In this document: positions 1 through 12,589 of the stretch, piece after piece
Layout of the letters: each line of letters opens with the position of its first letter
How positions within the stretch are numbered: position 1 is the stretch's first letter
NCBI GenBank assembly: GCA_050084985.1
Contig: JBITNC010000001.1
Coordinates: 121,830,001-121,894,000 of the forward strand
Direction of reading: 5' to 3'
DNA from: Nageia nagi
Lineage: Eukaryota > Pinophyta
DNA: 64,000 nucleotides
The notes under the pieces: model-generated
What the model saw: the letters and a program-made list of their open reading frames with translations, nothing else
What the model was told of the DNA's origin: nothing
The model's database searches: none
Translations under genes and position numbers: made by a program

Positions 1-952
1 CAAGAGTTAAACAAAGGATTAAGAAAGTACCTTTTCATGTCTTCAAGAGAAAACTAGCATTCATCATCCCAAACAAATTTAGTTTCCTTATTGAGCAAAT
101 GATGAAAAGATGTAGTCCTATTAGCTAATTATGAGATGAATTTTCATAAGGCTTGCATGTTTTCTTAAAAAAAATCCTTAGTTTCTATATATTTTTTGGA
201 GGTGGTGTATCAAAGGTGGTTTTAACTTTATTTTGACCAATTTCTATCCTCTCTTTGAAATAATAAAGCCCAACATTTTCCCACTGAAGATACCAAAGAT
301 ACACTTTTAAGGATTTAATATGAGTTTGTACTATTTTAATATTTCAAAAATAATAGTAATATCCCTTGAGTGATATTCCTTTTTTAATGACTTGACCAAG
401 ATATCATTCACATATACTTAAATTATTGTATGCATCAAGTCATTAAACATAGCCACCATAACTCTTTGATAAGTAGCTCTTATGTTTTTCAATCCAAATG
501 GAATAACCTTGTAACAAAATGTACCCTATAGAGTATACAAGGCTATCTTATGCATGTCAACTTTATTATTTTGATAAGATTATATCTTGAAAAACCATCT
601 ATAAATAAAGAGCTTAATAGCCACCAATATAATCAATAATCATGTCAATATATGAGAGAGGGAAATTATCCTTAGAGTGTGCCTTATTTATATCCCTAAA
701 ATCAGTGCATTGCCTTACCTCTCTAATTGGATTCATGGATAGAATAATATTGGATAACCATAGAGAATAATCAATAGGATCAATGAAACTAACCTTGATA
801 TACTTGTCAATATTCTTCTTAACCAAAAGGTACATTTTGGAGTGCATAGGTCTTCTTCTTTATTGAACAAGCTTGGTATCTTCATGGACTACTAGGTTAT
901 CCACAACAAACTTATGATCAAGACTAGACATATGTTCATAAGCCATGGAAAA
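1..952 (-). pseudogene. Ty3/gypsy element A: decayed reverse transcriptase, continuing off the left edge
   Basis: This is the reverse transcriptase part of a Ty3/gypsy Pol polyprotein, read right to left. The clearest block is at 614-847, where the minus frame gives the run DFRDINKAHSKDNFPLSYID, the RT N-terminal block shared by plant gypsy elements (usual form DxRDLNKACPKDxFPLP). Just upstream (850-945) the minus strand reads MAYEHM..DHKFVVDNL, the usual segment before RT. Downstream, towards position 1, other frames carry RT and early RNase H-like sequence with many stops and frameshifts, so no protein can be made. The reading is interrupted at 952/955 by a CACTA element and resumes at 3818. 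Family assignment is firm; the clade is less certain. Confidence 0.85.
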
Positions 953-1530
953 AACACTACAAGAAAATAGGCATCAGACATCAATAATAACGTTAGGTGC
1001 TAGTGTAATATTTTTTGAAGAAATGAAAAATCTCTAATGATATACTTGACATTAACATGTCCATTAGTGTTGACAATTGGCATACCATCATGATTTTTGT
1101 CACCAAATGATAATCTTACTATCATGATTTAAAAATAATGTTATATATATCATCATAAATAATGTAAGATATATCATCAAGAATAATGTCAGATATATGC
1201 TCAAGAAATTAAAATTGAGAAAAAATAAATATTTTTGGTATTTGAAAATGTTTTTGAATATTTTTGTATAAATTATAAATTATTATTTTTAATTTAATTG
1301 AATGAATTTTTAAATTAATTAATTCATTATAATTAATTTTATTGATAATATTTAATTGAATTAAATAAATTTAATTGAATTCAAATAATAATTTGTAAAC
1401 ATGTTAAAAACACAATAAATAGATCATGTATAAAATGGCAAAGTCAAAAATGTCTATAACTATCAAAATTACATAGATGAAAATATATATAATTGTATGT
1501 AAATAAGAATTCATATACATAGATCAAAAT

Positions 1531-2940
1531 GTATGAAAATATCTATAATATGTACACTAATCACTATCATCGTTACTATCATCTAATCTAGAAAGCCTCA
1601 CTACACTCATCATTATCCCCTACTCTATATCTATCACTATCATCATGCTCATTTCCATGGTGTTCTTCCTACAGATCTTTATCCATCACAACCTCCTGAT
1701 CAACAAGAACTATAGAATAATCCTACAAATGATAATTGAATAAATTTAGTAAATAATCAAAAATTAAAAATCATTTCATGAATATCAAATCATAATTTAT
1801 TAATTAATTAATAGCACATAAATTATTACAAATCAAACATTCAATATTATTAGTGTATAGAAAGAAAACTAGTATCAAATTATTTAAGTTAAATTTTTAC
1901 TAACTCACATTAAATATTTACTAACCTAATAAATAGAATATAAGTCAAATTTGTAATTATAACTTGAGTTGAAGTTTTAGCGACCTAAGTATAATATAAA
2001 TAAAAAGTTTTATTGACCTAAGTCTAATCTAAGTCATATTTTTACTAACCTTATTAAGTAAAAAATTTACTAACCTAAGTCAAAGTTTTTCTAACCTAAG
2101 TGTAACATAAGTTAAATTTTTACTAACTTAAGCCTAACCTATGTCAAATATTTACTAACCTAAGTCATATTTTTAAGAAACTAATTCATATATTTTATGA
2201 GTTGAAGTATAACCCTTAACATTAAATGTATGAAACTATTTGTAAAGAACATGTACACTAATCATTATCATTAGTACTATCATATAATATATAAAGCCTC
2301 ACTACCCTCATCATTATCCCCTACTCTATATCTATCACTATCATCATGCTTGTTTCCATGGTGTTCTTACTTTGGATCTATATCCATCGCAACCTCCTAG
2401 TCAATGGGAACTATGGAATAATCTTGCAAATGATAATTGAATAAATGTTAGTAAATAATCAAAAATTAAAAATCATTTCATGAATATCAAATCATAATTT
2501 ATTAATTAATTAATAGCACATAAATTATTATAAATCAAAGATTCAATATTATTAGTGTATAGAAAGAAAAAATAGTATCAAATTATTTAAGTTAAATTTT
2601 TACCAACTTATGTCAAATTTGTAGTAACCTAATAAGTCTAATTTAAGTCAAATTTGTACTAACATAATAATTCTAACTTAAGTTGAAGTTTTAACTACCT
2701 AAGTATAACATAAATCAAATTTTTTATTGACCTAAGTCTAATCTAAGTCATATTTTTACTAACCTTATTAAGTAAAAATTTTGCTCACCTAAGTCAAAGT
2801 TTTTCTAGCCTAACTGTAACATAAGTTAAATTTTTACTAACTTAAGCCTAACCTATGTCAACTATTTACTAACCTAAGTCATATTTTTAAGAAACTAATT
2901 CATATATTTTAATAGCTTAAGTTCAACCCTAAACCTTAAA
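1531..2940. repeat. Tandem duplication of a roughly 700-bp unit inside the CACTA element
   Basis: The block starting tgtacactaatcactatcat at 1551 recurs at 2252, about 701 bp later. Both copies share tcatcattatcccctactct, a tail around ttattaattaattaatagca, and an end in gaaactaattcatatatttt. Units are about 1531-2227 and 2228-2940. Inside each, a shorter degenerate motif like ctaacctaagtcaaattt repeats many times (about 1890-2180 and 2600-2880). No coding sequence is seen in either copy. Confidence 0.85.
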
Positions 2941-3035
2941 ACCCAAAAACTATAAGACCCTAAACAATTAAATGCTAAGCTCCTAAATGTTAAAACCCTT
3001 AAACCCTTAAATTGTAAACCCTAAACACTAGTATT
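2925..3035. repeat. Degenerate telomere-like CCCTAAA tract
   Basis: Several imperfect plant-telomere-type units (ccctaaa, cccttaaa, ccttaaaa) lie irregularly spaced between about 2925 and 3035, inside the CACTA element. This is too short and too broken to be a telomere; it is a degenerate simple repeat. Confidence 0.4.
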
Positions 3036-3817
3036 TTTTTCAAATTTGGGTTTTTGTTACCAAGAATTTGGTAATTATTTGGGGATTTTTAATAATTCCT
3101 CTAGAAATTTGGTAAAAACCTTAAGAATTTATGAAATTCTAAATAATTTGGGAAATAAAATCCTAGAGTGTTTTTACCAAATTCTTCAGGATTTTTAACA
3201 CATTCTTTAAGAAAAACCTCAAGTTTACAAAAAACCCTAATATTTTTCCCAAACCCCTAGGGTATTTACTAGTTTTAGCTAGATTTAACATACCTTATAT
3301 TTTTTTACTTCAATTTTTACATTTAAGAGTAAAAAATTAAAAATATTCAAGAAAAAAAATGAAAATTTGCTAGAATATGGTAGAAAAATCTTACTTGGCT
3401 AAGATATATGTAAAACATATGGTACAATGGTGGTAGAATGTTGTAGAGAACCCCTTTCCTACTTTTTCCCACCAAAATTCAAACTATAATCCCATTTTTA
3501 TCTATTTCAAAACATTTGGAAGGAAAGTGATAGGTTTGTGGGGTTGTATTTTTTTTTTAAGAGTTTTGAGTGCTTAATGACATGGTTGACAAGTCATTTC
3601 ATCAAGAGATATATCGAAAGAACCATTTGGTATACCATTAGTAAATTACAATTAACATCAAACATTTCATCAATAATAACATTAGCAAAAATGTCAAGAA
3701 AATAAAATAATAATGGAAATTAGACCCCTAATGAGGCTTGATGATATCTAATAAAAATAATGTTAGAAGTGAAAATTGATGTTATGTGTGATGTACAACA
3801 CCTATTTTCTTATAGTG

Positions 3818-4060
3818 AAACTTCACCAAAGTGAATCACAAACTTGTGATAATTAGCTCTTTCATTGATATCAAATCAAGCTCGAAGCTTTACAATTTTA
3901 GGATCCTCTTGAGCTCCAGATCCACTAGCTCTTCATTGATGTAGGTAGGATCATCACTCAACTAAGGCTGAATAGGTAATGCCCCCATCCCTAGCATAAG
4001 AGGATATCATAAAATTCACATGCTTCTTTTTCAATTTCTTTTAGATCAAAATGAAAAGAT
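3818..4060 (-). pseudogene. Gypsy element A: pol segment just upstream of RT, right of the CACTA insertion
   Basis: On the minus strand, about 3900-3818, an open stretch contains FDINERANYHKF and ends FGEV, matching in character the acidic pre-RT linker of plant gypsy Pol (an alpha-helical segment before the 'FAW' block). It continues directly into the RT block at 952 once the CACTA element is removed, showing that both belonged to one ORF. Stops and a frameshift occur further upstream (4060-3950). Confidence 0.7.
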
Positions 4061-5030
4061 ACTTACTAAAGAAAGATATAATTTGCTATTATTTTAAACT
4101 CAAATCCAAAGTAGGATACTACATTTTTAATCCCATCACTTATAGAATAACATCATCATTTTCAAACATGTCCATGGATTGCATAATTGGTGAGGATATT
4201 GATGTACAACTATTGTTTCATTCTATTATCCTAGTGTTGGTGCAATTAGACCTTTTTTTTATTTTGTGCTTTATATTGATATTTTTATATCTCCATCATG
4301 GAAATAATCTCCTCCTTATAATCAAATCCTCCTACATCTAACTTAGAATTCTCCAAACTGGAAGTGGAATCATGCTTTTTATCATGGGCCACTCCACATT
4401 TATCCTTATGATCTCTTTTGGGATGATAATATAGCACCTCAATAATGGAAGTAATTCCTTATGATGCTTACTACATACACCTACTTTATTATTTGAAGAT
4501 CCAAATAACTAGTACCAAAGGTGTATTGAGTACCATATCATCACTTACTTTAGCATTTCCTTTGTTGTTCACTCATTGGTTTGTTGATTTCCATTTAACT
4601 TCAAGTTCTTTTATGCTGAATAAATTTATATCAAACTTATAATATGAAGTATATCCATTGTAGATCACATCCTACATCTCTTTTTTCCTCTTTTTCATTC
4701 ATGCATAGTAGTGTTGGCACTGAAGGGAGAGATAGCATTGGGAGCCCTTTATCTTGGGCTATCCATTTTCTCTAATGGATTTGATGAAATTTTCATCATT
4801 AACCTTGTATGATCCAATCATCATTTATTAACATAAAATTCATGCACTTTTCTCTTATTTTTATGCTTCTTATGAATTTCATTATATGGAACTAAGGTAG
4901 CCTCTACTCTTTTGATAATGATTTTAGGATCATCCTTTGCATACATTGTGTGAATCTATTTTCATATATAAACCCAAAACTTTGATGAAGATTAAAAGAA
5001 GCTTCAAATATTGCACTCTTATTTATATGA
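4061..5030 (-). pseudogene. Gypsy element A: decayed spacer between gag and RT (protease expected here)
   Basis: By position this should hold the aspartic protease of element A. The minus strand shows short open pieces in changing frames, for example KRDHKDKCGVAHDK near 4400, but I cannot point to an intact protease active-site triad. Open plus-strand stretches at 4051-4341 and 4445-4642 look like antisense chance ORFs. The assignment rests on location between recognised gag and RT sequence. Confidence 0.4.
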
Positions 5031-5925
5031 TCAATCATCTTTGATTTCTTCTTCTTCTATAAGGATCACCATATTTACCATGTTCGCTGACTGATGAACA
5101 TCTTGATTTGAAATTGGTTTGATCATTTCTCCATTATTATACTCAATCACATTCTTTTCAAGGAGATATTTTAATATTTTCTTAAGATCTACACAACTAT
5201 TGGTATAATGATCTATGACTTGATGATAACCATAATATGAAACAAGTCTATACCATTTAACCCTTTCTTCTTCATATTTGAATTCCTTCCCTTGGACTTT
5301 CTCAATTAAGGCTTTTCTATGCAATCATCAAATATTTTTCTAGGATAAGTAGGAAGTTGAATAAAAATTTTATACTTTTTGTATCATAATAATGTGTGGT
5401 ACTGATCTCAACAACATTAAAGTTTCCATCCTCCTTCTTTTGATATGTCTTCTTAGAAAATTTTTTATTGGTTAATGTGTATTTGATTTCCTTGATTTCA
5501 ACAAAGATTTTTTTTTTTGATAAGTGTGTACATCATCTTGAAAAATGGTTGATTCATGTAATCAATTGTATCCCACTTCAAGGTAGGGTCAATGCTTTAT
5601 AAGAAACTTCCACAATATTATTTTTAGTTATGGACCCATCTAATGACCTTCATATTTTTTTATATCTTGACATAAACATTTTTAATCTCTCAGAAGGTCC
5701 TTTCTTGCAATTCATTAGGTATGTTAAAGTTATATCTTTTTGTATATTACATCTAAAATATTTCTTAAATAACATTATCATCCAATTATAAGATACAACT
5801 AATCCTAGTACCAAAGTGTAAAACCATTTTCTTGCTTCACTAGTAGTATTGAGATTGAAATACTTAGCTTTCAAATTAATGTTGATGTCACATTTGGGCT
5901 CCATTAGATACTCAAACCCTTGCAA
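5031..5925 (-). pseudogene. Gypsy element A: gag remnant with degenerate zinc knuckle
   Basis: Gag forms the particle shell and binds RNA. Two open minus-strand pieces are seen. At 5925-5650 a Gag core starts QGFEY and ends MSRYKKI; its C-terminal part (KGPSERLKMFMSRYKK) is the Gag helix conserved in plant gypsy elements. At 5324-5031 a second piece contains WYRLVSYYGYHQVIDHY, a degenerate form of the zinc-knuckle region, then an acidic tail. Element B at 14.7-15.9 kb has recognisably the same Gag (QGFEYTIELKCEI, VARYKKV, INMVIHDEEK), so A and B are relatives. The pieces are separated by frame changes; no functional Gag. Confidence 0.75.
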
Positions 5926-6674
5926 ATTAATATTTTAATCAAGCCTTCACCATATAATTCTCAAATTTTAGATCCTTTTTTGAAGTAAGAAAGGTATTTT
6001 AAATTTTAATGCTAAGTTGATTACCCTTAGCTTTAGAATTGGAAATTACTAGTAAATAAGTTACCATGGTTTTGATTATATATGTTGCGATCTTAAATGT
6101 TTATTATGCCTCAACACAATGACTCTTGAAAGAGCTAGTGCTATCCTTTTCAAATCTATTAGTGAATTTTTTATAAATGAATCCAAAGTGTGATATCCTA
6201 TAATTTTTATGACACTCATAAGATTTTGAATATTAAATTCATCTAAAAACCCTAGGATTTTTTAGATGGTAAGAATATGGCAATAATGACTTTTACAAAT
6301 CTTAATTTAATATTTGTAAGAATAAAAAATCATTGAGTTAACCAATATATAGATAATAAAATGTAACCCTAAACTATAGTAAATAATGAAACAATTGTAT
6401 CTACTTAATTAAAGTACAAAGGTGCATAAGTTCCTTTGATCAGTTAGTAATACAATTTAAGTAGTAATAGAACTAAATTGAATAACTTGATAAACCTATG
6501 AAAAATAATAATGAATACCTATTTACTTACCTAAATGACCATTGAGTAGTAGTATGAACCTAATGAGATACTTCAAAGTGGTCAAAATGAAAATGTTTAT
6601 CTCAAATGTCTCCTTTGACAGTTAGTGCTAACATTGGGATGCTTTATGACCTAGTGCCAACATTGGTGTCCTTA
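5926..6674 (-). other. Probable 5' leader of gypsy element A; no gene seen
   Basis: Lies between the gag remnant and a primer-binding-site-like sequence. AT-rich with no sustained frame. A short direct repeat (agttagtgctaacattggg and ctagtgccaacattggtg) occurs at about 6618-6672. Confidence 0.35.
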
Positions 6675-6686
6675 CTCCTGATATCA
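6675..6686 (-). promoter_or_regulatory. Candidate primer binding site of gypsy element A
   Basis: On the minus strand the sequence is TGATATCAGGAG, close to the initiator-Met PBS consensus TGGTATCAGAGC (9 of 12). Orientation and place, upstream of gag, fit. If right, a 5' LTR should lie at higher coordinates, but I cannot delimit it. Confidence 0.35.
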
Positions 6687-6689
6687 AAA

Positions 6690-7600
6690 CCTCTAGATCC
6701 AAAAACCAAATCTTCAATATGTATGGCAAAATTTAGTGATAGATAAATCTTGGATGTAATAGATTCCAATGTTGATAGGTGGTTTTAAGAAACATTTACA
6801 TTGATAAGTTTGTGAGAAATATGCATAGTCCTACTAAGATGAAAATATTGATAAACTTCCCATGCATATATTTCTCAATTTATAGGTTTAGGAATATACC
6901 TAAATGTATCTTTACATGCTAGTATTTATGTAGTGATCCAACCTAAAAAATAAGAGAATTACACATAAGATGTAACTTAGGTAGATCATAAGAAATAAAG
7001 GAAATATAACATAACATCATATTCATACTAGTGTATTGAGGGTTATGTGAAATGTAGTTTGGCTCGAAAAGGGTGTCAAATTATGTTTCAACATTAATAT
7101 TTAGAAAATGCAAGTGTTCATGCCCATTATAGTTAGGTTTACAAAAACCTTATATCCATTTTATAAAAAACTAGATTTTTGTGCCTATGATTGCCAATCA
7201 TATACAAAAATTACATGTCTTCCCCACTACCATGTTGCTCTTCCATTTTTGGAAAATAAAGTATTCTCTTCCTTAATAGGATCAATAGTATGAATAAAAA
7301 CTCCACTATCTAATTTTTATTTAATAAAATTTTTAATCAATATTACTTTCTTGAATGATCAAATTTCAATAAATTTTTTTCCCTCGTAACCTCAACATTT
7401 TTTTCTTTGTACAATTGATTCAAGCAAGCTAACCTTTGCATTTTGAATTGAACTTATAGCAGGTTTATTGTATCTTTAAATTATCATATTTTACCAACAT
7501 AACAACTACTAAAATTTTAGTATTAATTAACATTAATATTAAAAATAATATAAGTAATATAGTTTTATAGTTACTTTGAGATTTTAAAACTTACATAAAC
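6690..7600. other. AT-rich stretch without a gene; possible LTR remnant of element A
   Basis: No frame is sustained on either strand. It follows the PBS-like site in the direction where the 5' LTR of element A would be, but no TG...CA ends or target duplication could be read. Confidence 0.25.
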
Positions 7601-7609
7601 TCTTTTCTT

Positions 7610-9470
7610 TTATGTTGTCATTGTAGTCGAAATTTTTTTATTGTATTTCCATTTATCAAAAAATACATGGGATTTAGAAAATATTTTCTAACCTATCCAA
7701 AACAATGTTGAGACTATCACAAAAGTTCTTTTTTTAATTTTTACCACCCCTTACATTGCATCCTTGATCAAACAATCCTTAACAATAGGATTGTGTCCCA
7801 TGAACTAATATAATTTATCCATTCAACTATGATTTTGATACTATCTATTTATATCATGAATCAATATTTTAGCTTATTTCTCCTAAACACTCAATCATTT
7901 CACATCACCAATAAGTAATTAGTTCTTATTTTTCAAATATTTTTCTTTGATATTAGATGTACTAGGTAAAATAAAAGCTTTGTTTACTAATTATTTAATA
8001 GACTCTAAAACATATTATAGTGCAGTTATCCCTTACTAGCTTTCAAAGTATTTGGATGCATTTCAAGAACAAGTTTTTCTATTCTAGTAGCATCATGTAC
8101 GTCATTGGTAGGAGCATCAATAGAAATATTGATGTCATCCTATACAAACATATCCTCCAAATGAGTGTTCTATTAATTTTCAAATTCGATGTTACACAAA
8201 CTATCCTCTAACATGTTTATACTAAAATTCATATGAGGAAATATCATTTTTATTTCAATGCAAAATGTCTTCTTATGAGTCTATGTATGTTCCTGTACTA
8301 CTAGTGGATTTATTATCCCTCACATTCTTTGTTGTGGAGGTGGTGAAGGAATGAATTTATTACCCTTCCATACTAATGTGTTGTGCTTATGGGTTCCTAC
8401 ACTGCAAAAAGTGATACTAATTAAAATAAAAACTTAACACCTAATATTAGAAAAAAAAATCATATTTAAGAATTAAGATAAAATAAATAGAAATAATACT
8501 ATTTAAACTTGGTATCATAGATGATGGTGATACAATTATCATTGGCTCAACCTGTGCACTTATTCTTATTCTACTTAATACTTCTTAGACATGCTTGAAT
8601 ATCACTCTATCATAGATTATGAATTATTGTACTTATTTAATTTCAATAATCAATCTAGAATCTACAAAAATGTAACAAAAAGGTAGTTTAAAAGTCATAG
8701 CCTCACAAGAAGCTCAAGAGTCATAAGTTAAAGGTTTACCTTCCTTATATGGTGGTTTCTCTTATATTGGTCATGATGTCTCCTCATATACATCATATTC
8801 TATTTTAGAATCAATAAACTAACTTATTCTACCTCTTATGTGATGCTTTGTAGTTTCAAGATGAACATAGGGAGTTTTTGATACCGTATCAAAATGTTCT
8901 AAAAACTTTTATGGGTGTTTTCCTTTTAAAGTACAAGACCTTTGATCTTTCATAGATTCAACCTTTTTCATATAAAGAAATATAAAATATCATATTATTT
9001 ATAAATAATCATAATTAAATAAAATAACTAGTTGGAAACCTTTTTTCTATGTGAATGGAAAAAAATTAACTTGTAGTTGGGTAGTGGATAAAATGATTTA
9101 CTTTATCATTATATGGTGTGATATGAGTATTGATATTTCTTGAATATTAAGTAATATGTTGCATAGTATAAAGCAATAATGAAATTAGGATTATGAACCT
9201 TGTATCATTTTTAGTTCTTTTCCTTTAGCATTTCACCTTTAATCTTACCAAAAATATAAGTACACTAGTAATATTTATTTCCATGAATGTAATAAATGAT
9301 ATATGATAACTTCCAAAAAGGAGAATCTATAAGTTTTTCTCAATAATTATCTACAAAGAAGGAATTCACAAATAGATTTGAAAAACTCATTTTCTAGAAA
9401 AGCCATTTGATGTTCCTTTTTTGTCCATTGAGAAATCACTACATATTAATAAAAATAAATCTAATGTTGG
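7610..9470 (-). pseudogene. Decayed coding stretch of unknown identity
   Basis: I do not recognise this sequence. The minus strand carries long peptide-like stretches broken by few stops, above the background of the neighbourhood. At about 8940-8480 one frame reads for over 130 codons with only isolated stops and contains EHFDTVSKTPYVHLETTKHH and FVDSRLIIEIK. Further pieces follow at about 8180-8030 (DAPTNDVHDATRIEKLVLEM) and 7830-7640 (MGHNPIVKDCLIKDAM, then SKSHVFFDKWKYNKK). Upstream, about 9440-9270, MAFLENEFFKSICEF is open in another frame. The balanced composition suggests one ancestral ORF, probably of a transposable element, but no catalytic motif is visible. Most stops could come from CGA or CAG/CAA to stop transitions (inference). 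Confidence 0.4.
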
Positions 9471-10018
9471 AGATAGATATATAAATAAAAAGAAATAAAT
9501 TGACAATTTAACTTTATCCACATAAAATAAATTGTAAAATATAAATTTATATATAATATAAATTTTGAATTAGCATTGTAATTCTCTTCAATATAGCATT
9601 TATTTTCATCATTCAATATTATATATGAGGACATGGGCTATGCTCCCTCATGAGGTAAAATGGTTAATAGTTGAATGTCCAATGCATTGAATGAGAAAGT
9701 GAAGCTCTTCTTCATTCTTTTAGATATCATATTTTTATTAATAACATCAATTTTGTATTAATAAAATAAATTTAAGTTTTTGGATGGACTTCAAAACCCT
9801 TACAAAAGGAATTTTCATTCTAGTCCTAATATTTTGATCCAATCATAACTTGGTAGAATACAATTTAATAAATTTTAGTATTAGTTGTACACTAGTACTT
9901 CTTTAACTATGATTGTAGCACAAATATTTTTTGCTAGTATCATAGTTATTAATGATGATGTATAAAATTATATTCTTATCATAATCTCAGGTATGTATAT
10001 GAGTTAATGTAATCCTGG
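9471..10018. other. AT-rich spacer, nothing recognised
   Basis: No sustained reading frame, no terminal repeats and no tandem structure seen. Confidence 0.4.
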
Positions 10019-10094
10019 TTGATATATCTTCATTTTTGAAGAATTAAATCATTTTTTGATATATCTTCAAGTTGAAGAATTAAATCATTATTTG
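10019..10094. repeat. Short tandem duplication (about 38-bp unit)
   Basis: The sequence ttgatatatcttca followed by gaagaattaaatcatt occurs twice in succession, at about 10019 and 10057. Confidence 0.7.
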
Positions 10095-10319
10095 GATGAA
10101 TCTTGAATACAACACCTTATGCTTATCCACATATGTACTAGCACTATTCATCATTGACTCTCCTTCCAAATCACTTAGACTCTCTCATTTCACTCATTAT
10201 TCATTCTCTTTATTGACTTTCCTTTATTTTGTCTTTATTTTAGTGTAGTAATGAGGGTTTTAAATGTTAAAAATATACTCATAGACATGGAATTAATAAC
10301 ATTTTAAGGTTTTGGACAT

Positions 10320-10920
10320 GTACCATTGATGTATTGGTCTAGTAAAATGGGTAGTTAATGTAGTACGTTGTTGAGTTAGTTGCATGGTTGATATGTTATC
10401 ACATTGCTTGCAAAGAGTTTTTTATTAGTTTAGTTGAATGGATATATGGTATTTAATTGGTTGCATTAGTATATATTTCCATACTTATTGCAATGAGATA
10501 TGAGGTTGTAGTGGTGTCAAACCTATTACATGGGTATATTATGTTTTATTAGTTTTAATCATATATGATCTTGTTGTGATTCTAAGTTAGTTGCATGTGT
10601 ATATGGTGATGGAATGGTTGCATGGATAAAAGATACAAAATTGATTGTAATAACATATGGAACTAGTGTGGTACTAAATTAATTGCATGTGTATATAGTG
10701 CTAAGTTGGTTGCATGTGTGTATGGTATCATATTGGTTATATGGATAAAAGGTACTAGATCGATTACAATTATATATAGAATAATTGTGTTAAACTAGTT
10801 GCAAGCTATTTAGTGCCGAAATAGTTATATAGATGTGGTGCTAAATGAGATGCAAAGTATTTTTACCAAATTGATTGCTAAAAACTTTTATACTAAATAA
10901 TTTGTAAATTTTTTGCTAGT
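10320..10920. repeat. Degenerate minisatellite (ggtgctaaattggttgcatgtgtatat type)
   Basis: Roughly twenty imperfect units built around 'ggtt(g)catg(t)gtatat' and 'gtactaaatt' follow each other with uneven spacing, commonly 20-35 bp. The clearest run is 10580-10740. No coding sequence. Confidence 0.55.
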
Positions 10921-12589
10921 TGTTTACATCATTTTCAAAATAAGTATAAAATTTTCCTACTAGTTTATACAATTTGTTAATTTGTTTCATCATTTCTGAT
11001 TAAGTTTCCAATAGATTCACTAGGATTTTATAGATAAATTTTAAAGGAGGAGTCCTAAAATTTGCCTTCCCATAAGTTCATTATAAATCATTAATTTTAT
11101 GCAAATTGGTGTCATTTTGAGTTGCTTAATTCAATCTTAACATAAAATTTTATGTTTTAATATTTTTACTATTTTCATATCTACATACATACTTTAGTAA
11201 TTTTATGTATCATTGAAGGTGTACATCAATAGAATTTTCTTTTTTTATCAATATATTTAAATTCTTTAAATTTTTCAACACAAAAGTATAAAGTGTGGAA
11301 CCTAATTTTAAAGGCTTCCTTGAATTTCTCCCACCTACATATTTTCTTTCTTTGTAAATTATTTATTATTCTATATGTGTTCCACAACTCTAATGTAATA
11401 TCTTGCAAGTTTAAAGTAGCCTATATGGTTTAGGTTTGGATTGATAAATTTTCATGCAAAAATATCCCTCTAACTCAACAATCCATGTTGTAGCTATATC
11501 ACCTCCATCCTTGTTAAATTTTAAGTTTTAATATGTTTTTAAGTTTTTATCCAACTAAAAATTTATAGTTTTTTCTCAAATATTTGTAAGATAACTTATC
11601 TTCCTCTTCTTTTTTACCAAGTTTTACTTATTATTGGTTATTTATAAAATTTTTAATTTGTTGTTGTGTATTTTTTAATACCTAAAAATGAATCATATTT
11701 CATTTTTTTATTTTTATTTGATTAATTATTTATTTTGACTTATTTGTTTGACATTGTGTTATCTCATATATTGTATTTTTTATTATGTATGAAAACTTGT
11801 AACACCCTTGGTTGACTTCACTAAAATATCCATGCCTATAAATAACCTCATATAGGAGAGCTAATAGACATAGATTGCATATCTATCTTGATATATTGAT
11901 CCTATACATAGGTGTTTCTTAATATCATTATCATACTAGGATTAGTTATGAGATCTATTATATTTTTGCTTCATTTCACTTTGTTATCTAAATAGGTCTA
12001 TATATTGTAGGAACTATTGATTGATAGGCTAAGAGATATAAGTTCTAAGATACTTATTCTAGGGTACTATTGATGACATAACTAGTGGATATAATGTTTT
12101 CCTTATATTCATGACTAGTAACTTTATATCTCATTAGGTAATCCTAGGTAACTATCTTGTTGATATATATTGATTTGATTCTAAATGATATTTGATGAAT
12201 TAATTTAGTGTTATTTTTGGTTTTATATATTTTTGATTGATATTAAATTTATTATATTACATTAATTAGTATTTATTCACTTAATTTTCATATCAAAATT
12301 TGGTTGAATTGATATTTTAATTTATTATTCCATCTATCCATTTTTTCAAAGCAATAGTTGATAAGAGGTTATAATTGATTATGTCTTTATATAGATGATT
12401 AATTCATTTATTTAGAGAATAATAATTATAAGTATAAATTAATGAAATGATTATATTATTATTTCTTCAATCAAGTTTGTTCAGTTAATTTATTATTTAT
12501 TTGAATAATTCTAAATGATATATTTTATTCAAAATATATTGAATTAAAGTTATTATGATATTATAATTTAACTTTATAATGTTTAGTAT
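10921..12589. other. AT-rich spacer, no gene seen
   Basis: Both strands lack a sustained frame. A TGTAACACCC sequence near 11799 resembles the start of many plant gypsy LTRs, but I found no matching end. Confidence 0.35.

Larger units (their letters stand above)
955..3817. mobile_element. Non-autonomous CACTA (EnSpm-type) DNA transposon inserted in gypsy element A
   Basis: The left end reads CACTACAAGAAAATAGG. The right end, read on the minus strand, is CACTATAAGAAAATAGG, so the terminal inverted repeats match at 16 of 17 positions and weaker similarity continues inward. The 3-bp sequence AAA flanks both ends (952-954 and 3818-3820), the target duplication length expected for CACTA. The host gypsy frame resumes across the insertion: FGEV on the right side (minus reading) is followed by SMAYEHM on the left. 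About 2.86 kb long. I see no transposase-like coding sequence, so it would depend on a partner in trans. The motif catcaataataac occurs near both ends (about 983 and 3668) and may be a subterminal transposase-binding repeat (inference). Confidence 0.88.

Noticed and set aside
4051-4642. Two plus-strand ORFs (96 and 65 codons)
   Set aside because: They lie antisense in gypsy element A and show no domain or plausible composition.
8396-8410. CACTGCAAAAAGTG as a transposon end
   Set aside because: No matching inverted end within several kilobases and no flanking duplication.
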